From assembly GCF_033958435.1 (NCBI RefSeq), contig NC_134137.1, positions 225,287,501 to 225,351,500 of the forward strand: DNA of 64,000 nt, written 5' to 3'. This DNA comes from Carettochelys insculpta. Its lineage: Eukaryota > Chordata > Testudines > Carettochelyidae. Every line of letters starts with the position of its first letter. The stretch's first letter is position 1. The translations under genes and the position numbers were made by a program. The notes under the pieces are model-generated. The model worked only from the letters and a program-made list of their open reading frames with translations. It did not search any database and was not told the DNA's origin. Positions 45,983 to 55,264 of this stretch are shown here, piece by piece.

Positions 45983-46690
45983 TGTAGTGAGTCAGTATGG
46001 CCTCCTGCTGACTCAGAGGCAGAGGAGGCTGCGCAGAGGCCCTGGTGGGCGGGTCCGGCGCCAGAATACCAGAGGCCCGCCCCTCAGAGGGCGGGGCCCA
46101 GGGCTAGAAGAGCCAAGGGCAGGGCTCAGGACCCATTAAAGCCTGGTCCTCCAGGCAGGGAGGACGCGCCTGCACGAGCTCCCCGGCGCCAAGGGCAGAG
46201 GGCCTGTCGCCGCCCAGCCAGGCCAGGGGAGCAAGCTCGCAGCGGCTCCGAACTACCCCAGATCCAGATGCCCCAGGGGGACTACCCGGAATTCCCCGAC
46301 CTGCCAGGACCTTCACGCCGGCGGAGACTCCCCACCTTGGAAGAAGCCCCAGGAGCGGCCTGCCCCAGAGTCCCGGCGGATTCCTACAGCCCTCAGGCCC
46401 AGGATCGCCTTGGGTCCCCTGTGCTACCGCCGCCCGACTATCCCAATGACATTGATATGAGCGACTGGCCAAAGCCCCTGAAGGTGGACGACCTGGAGGA
46501 GACCGACCTAGAGGGACCCCCCGACCAGATGGACTGGGACCTTCCGCCAGCGGAGGGAGAGGTAGGAAGTGGCCCGGGGAACGACGCTCCCGAACCCATG
46601 GCAGTGTGTTGCGGCCTGGATCCCCACTGCCGTGGTCATGTGTGAGCGACCCCCAGGGCCCCAGGCCGGGTCGCAGTGGAGTGGGAGTTC
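45983..46690 (+). repeat. 3' LTR of the gypsy element (right end not fixed)
   Basis: Begins TGTAGTGAGTCAGTATGG. Contains a TATA-like 'CCCATTAAAGCCTGG' (46133) downstream of GC-rich boxes ('GAGGGCGGGGCCC'), the place expected for the U3 promoter. The pol frame stays open through 220 more codons, to the stop at 46643, and part of it looks protein-like ('DYPNDIDMSDWPKPLKVDDL', 'PPDQMDWDLPPAEGE'). The LTR may therefore overlap a coding leader, or some downstream internal sequence is present. Confidence 0.6.
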
Positions 46691-46692
46691 AA

Positions 46693-46966
46693 AGTAACAG
46701 AGAGGTAGCTGTGTTAGTCCGTATTCTAATAAAACAAAGCAGCAGTCATGTAGCACTTTAAAGACTAACAAAATAATTTATTAGGTGATGAGCTTTTGTG
46801 GGGCAGACACACTCCTTCTGATCTGGAGATATAGCATAGTCTGTAACGGAAATGCCAAATCTCCAGATCTGAAGAAGTGGGTCTGCCCAACGAAAGCCCA
46901 TCACCTAATAAATTATTTTGTTAGTCTTTAAAGTTCTACATGACTGCTGCTTCATTTTATTGCTAC
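46693..46966. repeat. Tail-to-tail inverted SINE pair (palindrome)
   Basis: The plus arm starts 'AGAGAGGTAGCTGTGTTAGT', 'CCGTATTCTAATAAAACAAA', then 'TTTAAAGACTAACAAAATAA' and 'TTATTAGGTGATGAGC'. The minus arm is its inverse through 'CATCACCTAATAAATTATTT', 'TGTTAGTCTTTAAAG' and 'GCTGCTTCATTTTATTGCTA'. The turn region is itself palindromic ('CTGATCTGGAGAT' against 'ATCTCCAGATCTG'). Confidence 0.85.
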
Positions 46967-47404
46967 AAAGGCAAACATTTCACACCTGTCCCGATTCTGT
47001 TTTTCCAGGCTCTGAAGACTGAATGTGTGGCAACAAATCACATTTGTCAGGTTTCCTTTGCAACCAAAAGGGTTAGAAACTTATTTTTTTAACTAATAAA
47101 GGCACAGAAGGTTCACTAACATCTACATAGAGGAAACAAGACCCTGGATTTTAAGATCTATCTGTAGATTACCCTTCACCTAATCTGAGGATGGGATTTT
47201 CAGAGACTAAAGTTAGGCACTCAAATTCAATAAAAGCTAGGCAACTATTGCCCTTGCATTTCCAGCCAACGTGTGCTATAAATGTGTACAACTAAAATAA
47301 AGAAGCTTGATCTCTGTCTCTTTCCTGCATTCTGTACAGACTTTGACTTGCTGGCTTGCTTGCTTTTTAAATATGTGAGTGTATTGAGAGAAAGTTCATC
47401 TGAA
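46967..47404. other. Unannotated non-coding DNA
   Basis: Contains 'GGGATTTTCAGAGACTAAAG', 'TTAGGCACTCAAATTCAATA' (47191), reminiscent of an old palindromic repeat also seen at 57630-57775. Otherwise nothing recognised. Confidence 0.35.
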
Positions 47405-47407
47405 TTA

Positions 47408-47710
47408 GGCTTGGTTTACACTAGGCAGGTAAATCCATTGCAGATACATAGATATGCAATTCTAGCTATGGCAATTGCATAACTAGAATTGACTTATCTG
47501 CAACTGACTTACCAGGCCATCTTCACAGATGAAGTGGATGGGAGAAACTCTCCTGTTGACCTCTCTTATTCCTCATGACAATGAGGAGTACAGGGGCCAA
47601 CTGCCGACCCCAGATAGTTTGATTTTGCGTGTCTCCACCAGGCACATGAAATTGAACTCCAGAAAATGGACTCTGACCAGGTCAATCCTCTGTGTAGTCT
47701 AGACATACCC
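47408..47710. mobile_element. 303-bp Harbinger-like MITE, near-match TSD TTA/TCA
   Basis: The left end GGCTTGGTTTACACTAGG pairs with the right end, inverted, GGGTATGTCTAGACTACAC. The flanking triplets are TTA (47405-47407) and TCA (47711-47713), one mismatch. The body matches 4883-5154. Confidence 0.65.
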
Positions 47711-47999
47711 TCAGCGGGGTTTGCTTTTGCTCTGAAGGAGCTTAGGTTCATGCTCATCCTGATGTCTTTCAGGAGCAAGTTTCAGGTTTATGGGCCAGTT
47801 ACTGATAATGCTCTATCGCCAGGACACAGTGCCACTGTTACAATAGAACATGGCAGCCATGATCACATTGCATGAGAGTCCCTCGTGTAAACTAGACCAT
47901 TGCCATGAAGGGTACTGGAAATGAGGACCAAAACCTGGAATTTGAATGTGTATCCCCCCCACAGAGCCAGTGCAGACAGTAGAGCTTTGTGGTGACAGA

Positions 48000-48408
48000 G
48001 GCTATGTCTGCTCTAGACAGTGTTGTTGAGAAACCTGCAGAGCATCCACATTCCCAAGGCGTTCTGTTGACAGTAAAGTGACGGAATGAAGCATTTTTGT
48101 CGACAGTGTTCTGCCACTCCCCCACAAGGCAGAACGCCTCTGTCAACAGAAAGCCAGTCTGGACATTCTGGGGGGCCTACTGTTGACAGACGGCGCTTCC
48201 GGGACACCAGGCAGCCCTGCCTGCTGTGCTTCCAGTTGTCCGTTTTGTTGAGAGAGCGGGCGGGCAGGCTGGCTGCTCTCTGTTGACAGAGTGGATCACT
48301 CTTTCCGTCTGCTTTGCATCTGGCTGCAGTCTGTTGACAGAAGTTTTGTCAGAAGATATCTTCCACCAATAACTGCTGTCGATAGATGGCTCTAGTGCAG
48401 ACAGAGCC
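48000..48408. mobile_element. 409-bp Harbinger-like MITE, TSD AGA
   Basis: The left end GGCTATGTCTGCTCTAGACA pairs with the right end, inverted, GGCTCTGTCTGCACTAGAGC, flanked by AGA (47997-47999, 48409-48411). The interior has many 'CTGTTGACAGA' motifs and 'CACCAGGCAGCCCTGCCTGC', shared with 14028-14436, which has the same length (409 bp). Confidence 0.85.
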
Positions 48409-48411
48409 AGA

Positions 48412-49290
48412 CTCTCAGTGGTCTGCGGTGTGGAGAAGATTTGCGGCAGTGTTCTGAGTCAATTACACCTCTAAAAAAGCTAAAATTTTCCAAAGTCAGC
48501 CCTCTCATCTAAGAACACACACAAGCTGATCTGCACGGAACTGAACTTCTGTTTCGCGGTTACACATGCTTTATAAATCCTGAGTTTTTCCCTTCTCCCA
48601 GGAGCTATTACTTTGGGCTCTTGTATGCCAACCACAGTTCTGTCACACTTGAGTATGAGGAAATCAACTACTTCAGAAGGCTGGTTATGCAGTAACACAG
48701 CACCTCTGTTAACACCACTCCTGTCATCTGTTCTTTGGGGGAAATCTGGCAATCTCTCTATTTGTGTCATGTGAAAAAGGTTCTTGAGACAACTGTCAGG
48801 GCTTGCATAGCAGGGGAGAGGTATATGAGAGAGACTCTTTCACCTAAGTGTGCACTATATATACCAATCTACATACATATATTGCTTTGCATTCTCTACT
48901 CTTCTCTGCCCAGTGATGTTAAGCTCAGTATCTCATTTACCCAGTTCTCTTACAAATACCTTTGTGATTTCTGCCCTATGCTGAACAGACTCCTTTATCG
49001 CGACCTGTAAGACCCACCATATTCTGCCCCTTCCATTCTCTCCTCAAGACCCCCGGTTACTGTGACACTTGCAGCTAATGATACTGATAGTTAATTTAAA
49101 AGAAAAGCATTGATTTTATGTCTTCTGCTTCTCCAGAGAAATTTTTCAGGGCAGGGACCATATCTGAAACAAAATCATCACCAACGGAAATTAGGCTGTT
49201 GAACGAAGGACACTGAATCTGCACAGAAGCTAGATCAAGATGACCAAACTCACTGGTAAATGAAATAAGAATGGCCACTAAAGTCACTAT
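48412..49290. other. Unannotated non-coding DNA
   Basis: No exon or repeat end was recognised. Confidence 0.4.
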
Positions 49291-49490
49291 AGCTGTGGCC
49301 ACACTTGACCAAACCTTTGAAATGGCCATGCTAATGGCCAAATCGAATACTAATGAATAGTCAGTGCCTTCCGGCCGCAGCCCTTGGAAAACACTGCTTT
49401 TGAACGCATGCAGCTCAGCGCGGCTGCACGGGGGTCCTTTTCATAAGGAGCCCGCACATTTCAAAATCCTTATTCCTCTCCGCTGGAACT
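49291..49490. repeat. Left half of a Harbinger-like MITE
   Basis: Starts AGCTGTGGCCACACTTGACC, then 'CTTTGAAATGGCCATGCTAA', 'TGGCCAAATCG' and 'GGGTCCTTTTCATAAGGAGC'. It resembles the left arm of 3453-4030. The right arm is missing. Confidence 0.5.
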
Positions 49491-50126
49491 TACTCCCTTT
49501 GTTCCCTCCTGCACCCCAAACAACCGTCCCCATCCTGAGCCCTATTTCTCACTTAAAAGTCCCTCCCAGATCCTGCACTTTGACCTCCTGACCCACCCCC
49601 TCCTACACCCTTATCCCCAGCCCTGCCCCCTTCCAGCAATCCTGCCCTCAGTCCCAGCCCTTCCACAGTTCAACCCCCTCCCAGAACCCAGCACTCCCCC
49701 TGCACTTGCAACCTCTGCCCCAAGCGCAGCCCAGAGCCCGCAGCCCCGCCCCATCCCAGCGCTAGTGAGCTGGGCATGAGCGTGACGGGGGGAGGGGGGG
49801 CGCGGAGATCTGGGGTCGGTGCCGAGGTATTGCGCAACACCGGCTCTGTCGCTAGCCCGCCTCCTCCGGCGGAGCACAACCACCACGGGCTGCGGCCGCA
49901 GGCGCCGAGAGCCCGACGGGGCTGCATGGCCCAAGCTCCGGACCCGGCCGCCCACGCCCCGCGGCGGCACGAGCCCAGCACGCGGCGGCGCAGCGCTCCA
50001 GCCCTCTCCACCCCGCGCCGAGATGGCCGGCAGGAGCCGCAAAGCCGGGCAGCGACGTGACCGATCCGGGCTTCGGCCCCGCCCCAGCTCCCCCGCGGAC
50101 AAAGGGGGCGGAGCTAGAGGGCTGCC

Positions 50127-50140
50127 GTTCCCATGGCTAC
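50127..50140 (+). promoter_or_regulatory. X-box-like palindrome (possible RFX site)
   Basis: GTTCCCATGGCTAC matches the RFX X-box ideal GTTGCCATGGCAAC at 12 of 14 positions and keeps the spaced palindromic halves. RFX factors drive many ciliary and testis genes, so a site in this island would fit TEX55. The two mismatches fall at conserved positions. Confidence 0.35.
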
Positions 50141-50272
50141 CGCCGCTGGCGTCGCCCCCTCCCTCTGCCCCCTGCCCCGCCACTACCATACGGCGAGCGC
50201 CGAGGGACAGCAAAGGCCGGTGCGGCAGGGTGATGAAACACGCCTCTGCTCCGGGATAGAGGGGCGGGGCAG
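50141..50272 (+). other. TEX55: Putative 5' UTR exon of TEX55
   Basis: The sequence CAG|GTGAGA at 50270-50278 is a near-perfect splice donor inside the CpG island. Joined to the acceptor at 51295, it leaves the frame closed by TAG at 50257-50259 with no ATG between that stop and the ATG at 51313. The exon would be non-coding and the 51313 start is favoured. The exon's left end (transcription start) is not visible, so the start given is arbitrary. Confidence 0.45.
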
Positions 50273-50569
50273 GTGAGACCCCGACAGCCACCCCGGTATA
50301 ACGCCCTCCCCGCCGTGCCTCCTCCGCACCCTGCCCCAGGCACTGCGCCCAGCTCACACCGTGCCCCGGGCATTGTCCCCCGCTGCCCCTCCATCGCCCA
50401 CCTCCACTGCCCCCGGCCCCGCACGCACAGAGCGTGCTGCGCCCAGTGCACAGGAGTCCCCACCCTGCGGCCCTGCTGGGTCCCATCGCAGGCGAACCCC
50501 CACACCAGGAACCACCGGGGACATGTGCCTGTGAATATGGGCAAATCCTTTCCCTCTGTACGTCGTTTT

Positions 50570-50770
50570 CCCTCCCCTCCGTACAATGGACAGAGGGAGA
50601 TTGAGATTCGCTCATTGCCCTGCTCTTGCCAGCCCTTCGCATCCACAGAGCTCAACGTGCTGTGCAAGAGAGCTCCAAATCACAATCCCCACTTTAACAC
50701 TCGGGTAACTGAGGCAGGGATAGGTCATGTGACTGGCCTCCACTCGCCCAGAGCAGCCAGCAGATCTCGT
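50570..50770 (+). repeat. MIR-like ancient SINE
   Basis: Contains 'CAATCCCCACTTTAACACTC', 'GGGTAACTGAGGCAGGGATA' and 'GGTCATGTGACTGGCC', the MIR core order, within the TEX55 first intron. Confidence 0.45.
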
Positions 50771-51295
50771 GCCTCTTGAGTCCGGCAATAAGAGGCTGTC
50801 CCTTGAAGCACACAGCCATCTAAGAATGAAAGGCATTATTTTGTATAAGCTCTCAGCTCAGTGGCTGTTCTTTTGTGCTGTAGAGTTTTAAAAACAGATG
50901 CCTGTTAGAGAGGTAGAACTGTGCAGTTGTAAGTTGCTTATACCTCTTTCTGAGCTGAAAAAGAAAGATGCTGAAATCCTGGTCCTATGGAAGTCAATGA
51001 GAGTTTTGTCATTGACTTCCATGAAGCCAGGATCTCACCCAGAAAGTAGCATGTCTTATATGAGGAATAGAAAATTCATATTTCCCTTTTCAGTTGTGCC
51101 ATAAAGAGATAAAGCCCACTCCAGTACCAGCCTCTCCCAGGAAGATGTGCTATAGCAAATGGTGAAGGAGCCCTTGCTGTTGGAGTTCTCACTCCAAAGT
51201 CTCATCCTCATATACAAGGGTGCAGTAACATAATGTGTCTATTGCACAATTCAATGAACTTAATGCTTTTTTTATTTCCTGATGTTTTTCACCAG

Positions 51296-51753
51296 CACCT
51301 GAAGAAATTAGAATGACTGAAGTGCAGGAGCATGTTGAATCGCTAGAAGCAGTGATTGAGTCACCTATTGAAGAGTCATGTATGGTCGACTCGCCAATGT
51401 CAATTGACCAGCCACCTATGGCTGAACTGCCAGCATTGGGGGAGCAGCCACCTACAGTTGAATTGTCAATATCAGGGGAACACTTACTTACAGATGAACT
51501 GACAGAGTCTGACACCAAATCATCTGTGGCTGACCTGCCAACAACTGTGGTCAAAGCACCTGTGAATGAATTGTCACCATCTGTGGTCAAGCCACCTGTG
51601 GTTGAACCAGCAAAGACTGTAGTAGAAACTCCTGTGGCTGAATCAGCAGCAGAGGTTGAATCACTAGAGGCTGAAGCACCTATGGTGTATGAAGACCCCT
51701 TTGGAGTTTCCCTGAGGTACATGGAGAAACATAACATTCTGCAGATATTTCAG
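51296..51753 (+). CDS. TEX55: TEX55-like, first coding exon (start codon 51313)
   Basis: A polypyrimidine tract and CAG at 51293-51295 precede this exon, and CAG|GTGAAC ends it at 51753. From the ATG at 51313 it encodes residues 1-147: an acidic N-terminus, then about eight 12-residue repeats with a (Q/K)xPPxxEL-like core (residues 17-112), then 'EDPFGVSLRYMEKHNILQIF' (127-146), the first half of a RIIa-type dimerization/docking (D/D)-like helix pair. D/D domains dock amphipathic helices of anchoring proteins, typically in sperm flagella and cilia. The final exons supply the second helix. I assign TEX55 (C3orf30) from that C-terminal signature and exon phases. The mammalian protein is considerably longer as I remember it, mostly in the repeat-rich part. 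The open minus-strand frame over the same bases is a shadow. Confidence 0.7.
51361..51648 (+). repeat. 36-bp coding minisatellite in TEX55
   Basis: Residues 17-112 align in register every 12 residues: 'MSIDQPPMAELP', 'ALGEQPPTVELS', 'ISGEHLLTDELT', 'ESDTKSSVADLP', 'TTVVKAPVNELS', 'PSVVKPPVVEPA', 'KTVVETPVAESA'. At DNA level, themes 'CCACCTATGG' and 'GTGGTCAA.GCACCTGTG' recur at 36-bp spacing. Units are diverged but in frame. Confidence 0.7.
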
Positions 51754-52488
51754 GTGAACTTTTCTGTTCCATCTCCTCTTCTTCTCCTAGTGACTCACTT
51801 GAGAAACAGAACCTCCCAGACTGAGCCAGAAGGAGGGCCTCCTTCTTCCTCTGGCTCATATGGGGACGCGAGACTGAGTATTTTTTTGGTCGAGGGTGCA
51901 GGTGGGAGATTGGTTCTTCGTCTCCTTTGGCTACTGCAAAGGAAGAGAATTTGGCAGTATTTTTCATGTCTTTATCAGCCAAGGTCCTGCTTTATTGCTC
52001 TTGGTCCTCATGTTCCAAAATGTCTACAGCTGAAAAAAAATAGAATATTAAAATTCAGGAACAGAAGTTAGACTTCAGGGGTGGTAATTGCCTGAATCAT
52101 TCTTCTTTGCTTTTCAGCAGAACAGTAACATTAGTTTTATTACAACCCTTTGTGCCCCCCCCTATTTTCCAGGTGTTCTGAACAATAATTGCTAGTGGTT
52201 GAGTAAACTTAGAATCCAGTTCCCATGACATATTACTCAGTCCAGCTCATTTGTATTGTTTGCATTTTCCAAATGTCCCTATATCTCTTTCTAGCAATAC
52301 CAGTATTTACAAGCCCCTTTGTACTTGTTACACATCTTTATTTTTCTTAACATCTAGTACCACATCCCACATACTCAGGAATCTGATCCCGAAGGACAGG
52401 GCATGCCTGCCCTCAGCAAAACTTTCTGCATCCTTGAACTAATTACCTGCTTTCAGCAGGGACATAATGCTCACAATTTCTCTCACAG

Positions 52489-52551
52489 GAAATCACTGAA
52501 AATCTGGTGTATGAGAAGCCTGATGACCCATTGCAGTTCATGTTGCTTCAG
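52489..52551 (+). CDS. TEX55: TEX55-like, second coding exon
   Basis: Preceded by TTTCTCTCACAG and followed by GTACGG, this 63-base exon reads phase 0 in the frame of the preceding exon: 'EITENLVYEKPDDPLQFMLL', Q (residues 148-168). This is the second amphipathic helix and the 'KP.DP..FM' turn that ends RIIa/Dpy-30-like D/D domains. A 21-codon phase-0 exon that continues a domain split at residue 147 is strong evidence of a real gene. It is too short to show up as an isolated open frame. Confidence 0.7.
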
Positions 52552-53199
52552 GTACGGTGTCTTGGGGGCTGGAAAGACATTGAGTCTGTCTTTTCAAGTC
52601 TGCCCCACAATTGAATTGCGGCTTAGCAGTCTAGAGTGGCACCTAAGACATGAGTGTTCCTCTCACCAGGGGCCTTGGCACTTGGAAGGATATGACAGGG
52701 GAAGGATGCCCTGGATGACAGGGTCTGAGTGTCTTAAAGAGGCAGGACATGGCAGGTTGGGGAAACAAGTCTGGAGAATAGGGTTAGTGTGTTGAAGAGA
52801 AATATATCACAGGAGACAGTGGAGTAGACAGGTCCTACAAGACAGTGTCTGGAATTGTGAGGCGAAGATCATAGACAAAGAATGAGCTTTCAATAATGGG
52901 AGGGTTTAAAATGTACAGAACTGAAAGTTTGTGGGACAAGAGGCGGGGGGATGGGAAGGGAAGCAGGGACACAACTGTATATAGGAGGGGATTACAGTTA
53001 GAGAAGGAAGGACAGGAAGAAGATGCCTTGTGCCACTCCCCTCCCCCAGGGAGACAGTGCCCACTGTTTTAAAAGGGGGACCCACACCTTGTCACATGTA
53101 CTTCAGGTTTCAGAGCTGACAGAAGCAGCTGTGGTGCTGTCTTTGGGCTCTAGTGTTATGGCATTGAGGGTGACTTGATCACTTTTTTCTTCTCCCCAG

Positions 53200-53310
53200 G
53201 TGCAGTCCATGATGAACAAGCAGCCAGAAATGGAGGAGGAAAAAGAAGAGGGGCAGTTGGGTGGTGACAGCTTCTACACAGCAGAGAAGTTTTCTGGTGA
53301 CCCCCAATGA
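53200..53310 (+). CDS. TEX55: TEX55-like, last coding exon
   Basis: A long pyrimidine tract and CCCCAG (to 53199) precede it. Phase 0 translation gives 'VQSMMNKQPEMEEEKEEGQL' then 'GGDSFYTAEKFSGDPQ' and TGA at 53308-53310 (residues 169-204). 'VQSMMNKQ' finishes the D/D helix. The acidic tail follows. The full spliced protein would be 204 residues with no signal peptide or membrane segment. I did not find a clear AATAAA signal in the next 300 bases. Confidence 0.65.
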   Translation: MQSMMNKQPEMEEEKEEGQLGGDSFYTAEKFSGDPQ

Positions 53311-53640
53311 CCCTGGCAACATGGTTGTTAGCACAGGGTTTCTGGCTAGCACTGGACTCTCAAGCTTGGTGGAAATGGTTTTGAACAGGTCTGATGGTAA
53401 CTGTGTTTCATGGCTTCTCTTGCTTGGGATGCTGTGCTTCCTACGTGTAAATTATGCAACTCCATGTCGTTATCAATATGCACAAATACTATATAGATAA
53501 ATATGCACAGAGAGAGAGCGAAAGAGAGAGACAGAGGGGGACATTTCTGTCAAACCCTGCACACAGCTATGCATGCACATACAAGTGTGCAGATCTCACA
53601 ACTTGTATACATCCAGAACCTCTAGGGTGGAAATGCTTCC
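53311..53640. other. Putative 3' UTR and flank of TEX55, with GA-rich run
   Basis: A short GA-rich run (53506-53540) lies here. No canonical polyadenylation signal was recognised and no other feature seen. Confidence 0.35.
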
Positions 53641-54119
53641 TGTTCCACGTGCAAGGCCAGGTAGGCAGGCAGAACTTCAGAGTCTCAATGCGTGGATGAG
53701 CCGATGGCATAGGGAGGAGGGGTTTAGTTTTATTAGGAACTGGGGACACTTTTGGGATAGGAGGAGCCTATACAGGAAGGATGGACTCCTCCTAAACCAA
53801 GATGGGTCTAGACTGCTGGCACTAAACATTAAAGAGGTCACAGAGCAGTTTTTAAACTAGGATGCGGGGGAAAGCCGATTGGTGCAGAAGAGCACAGCAA
53901 TCAGACAGAGACTTGTCTCAGAGGAGAGTCCATTGATAGAGATACTCTAGGTTTTAGTCAGAAAGAGAGGAGGGAAAATAACATAATATACACCAGATCA
54001 GACAGGAAACACTCACATATAAAAGAATCTAGTACATCAGGGAAGGACAGACAAAAAAACTGGCAACTTTTTAAAGTGCTTCTGCACAAATGCTAAAAGT
54101 CTAACTAATAAGAAGGGTG

Positions 54120-54977
54120 AACTAGAGTACCTCGTACTGAAGGAGAAGATTGACATAACATGCATCACAGAAACCTGGTGGAATGAGGACAATCAGGGGG
54201 ACACAGTCATACCAGGATATAAAATATATTGGAAGGACAAAAGAAGTGGTGCGGGTGGCGGAGTGTCACTGTGTAAAAGAAAATGTAGAATCAAGTGAAG
54301 TAAAAATCTTAAATGAATCAAAATGTGCCATAGAATTACCATGGATAGTAGTTCCATTCTCTAATAAGAATATAGCAGTAGGGATATATTATTGACCACC
54401 TGACCAGGACAGTGATAGTGACTTGGAAATGTTAAGGGAGATTAGAGAGGCTATCAAAATAAAAATCTCGATAATAATAGGGGATTTCAATTATCCCCAT
54501 ATTGACTGGGTGCATGTCACCTCAGGACAAGATGCAGAGATTAAGTTTCTCAATGTCTTAAATGACTGCTTCTTGGAGCAGCTAGTACAGGAACCCACCA
54601 GGGGAGAGGCAGTTCTCAATTTAGTACTGAGTGGAGCACAGGATCTGGTCCCTGAGGTAGCTATTACAGGACCACTTGGGAATAGTGATCATAATATAAC
54701 AATATTTAACATTCCTTTGGTGGGAAGAACACCTCAGCAGTCCAACACTCTGGCATTTAATTTCAAAAAGGGGAATTACACAGAAGTGAGGAGGTTAGTT
54801 AAACAGAAATTAAAAGGTACAGTGACTAGAGTAAAATCCCTGCAAGCTGCATGGAAAATTTTCAAGGACACCATAAAAGAGGTGCATCTTAAATGTATAC
54901 CCCAATTACATTGTAAGAGACCTGAAAAAGCACCACCATGGCTTAAACAACCATGTAGAAGAAGCAGTGAGGGATAA
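54120..54977 (+). pseudogene. CR1 endonuclease domain, broken
   Basis: An apurinic/apyrimidinic-type endonuclease that nicks the target for LINE insertion. Visible motifs are the TET block ('CITETWWN', about 54164), the GDFN block ('IIGDFNYPHIDWVHV', 54470-54516) and the SDH block ('LGNSDHNITIF', about 54676-54708), which carry metal and catalytic residues. The frame is interrupted near 54240-54300 and again at 54394 (TGA where the family has 'YYRPPDQ'). Confidence 0.75.
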
Positions 54978-55264
54978 AAAGGCATCTTTTAAAAAGTGGA
55001 AGTCCAGTCCTAGTGAGGTAGGTAAGAAAGAACATAAACATTGCCAAACTAAGTGTAAAAATGTAATAAGAAAAGCCAAAAAAGATTTTGAGGAACAGCT
55101 ACCCAAAACCTCAAAAAGTAATAGCAAAATGTTTTTAAAACATTAGAAGCAGGAAGCCTGCTAAACAACCAGTGGGGCCCCTAGATGGTTGAGATACAAA
55201 AGGAGCAATCAAGGATGATAAAGCCATTGCAGAGAGACTAAATGGTTTCTTTGCTTCGGTCTTC

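Larger units (their letters stand above)
44382..46690 (+). mobile_element. Internally deleted Ty3/gypsy LTR retrotransposon
   Basis: The sequence TGTAGTGAGTCAGTATGGCC occurs at 44382 and again at 45983. The first copy is a truncated 5' LTR (about 82 bp, with an internal 21-bp gap relative to the second). The second lies directly after a purine run GGGGGCGGGGAG (45971-45982), as a 3' LTR does after its polypurine tract. Between them lies an open RT-RNase H frame. Gag, protease and integrase are not present. The 3' end of the LTR cannot be fixed and the element runs up to a SINE pair at 46693. Codon use is GC-rich, unlike the A/T-rich surroundings. Confidence 0.8.
49735..50500. promoter_or_regulatory. 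CpG island, putative promoter of TEX55 (possibly bidirectional)
   Basis: The only long CpG-dense, GC-rich non-repeat stretch in the window ('CCGCGGCGGCACGAGCCCAG', 'GGGGGCGGAGC', 'CTTCGGCCCCGCCCC'). It lacks a TATA box and contains GC boxes and an X-box-like palindrome (50127-50140). A strong splice donor follows at 50272/50273. The mammalian TEX55 start lies head-to-head with IGSF11 as I recall it, so the island may also start a minus-strand transcript. I found no leucine-rich signal-peptide exon on the minus strand to prove that. Confidence 0.6.

Noticed and set aside
46622..46626. CCCAC as right-hand target duplication of the gypsy element (left flank 44377-44381 is CCCAC)
   Set aside because: The base before it is not a plausible LTR end (no CA), and LTR-like sequence seems to continue past it, so the match is probably chance.
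49611..50642. 343-codon minus-strand open frame in the CpG island
   Set aside because: Arg/Gly/Pro-rich text produced by GC-rich DNA, with no domain, no signal peptide, and other long frames open over the same bases. It does not resemble IGSF11's leader.
51189..51737. 182-codon minus-strand frame over the TEX55 exon
   Set aside because: Shadow of the 36-bp repeats on the plus strand. Ser/Thr-rich, no domain, while the plus frame has proper splice sites and a D/D domain.
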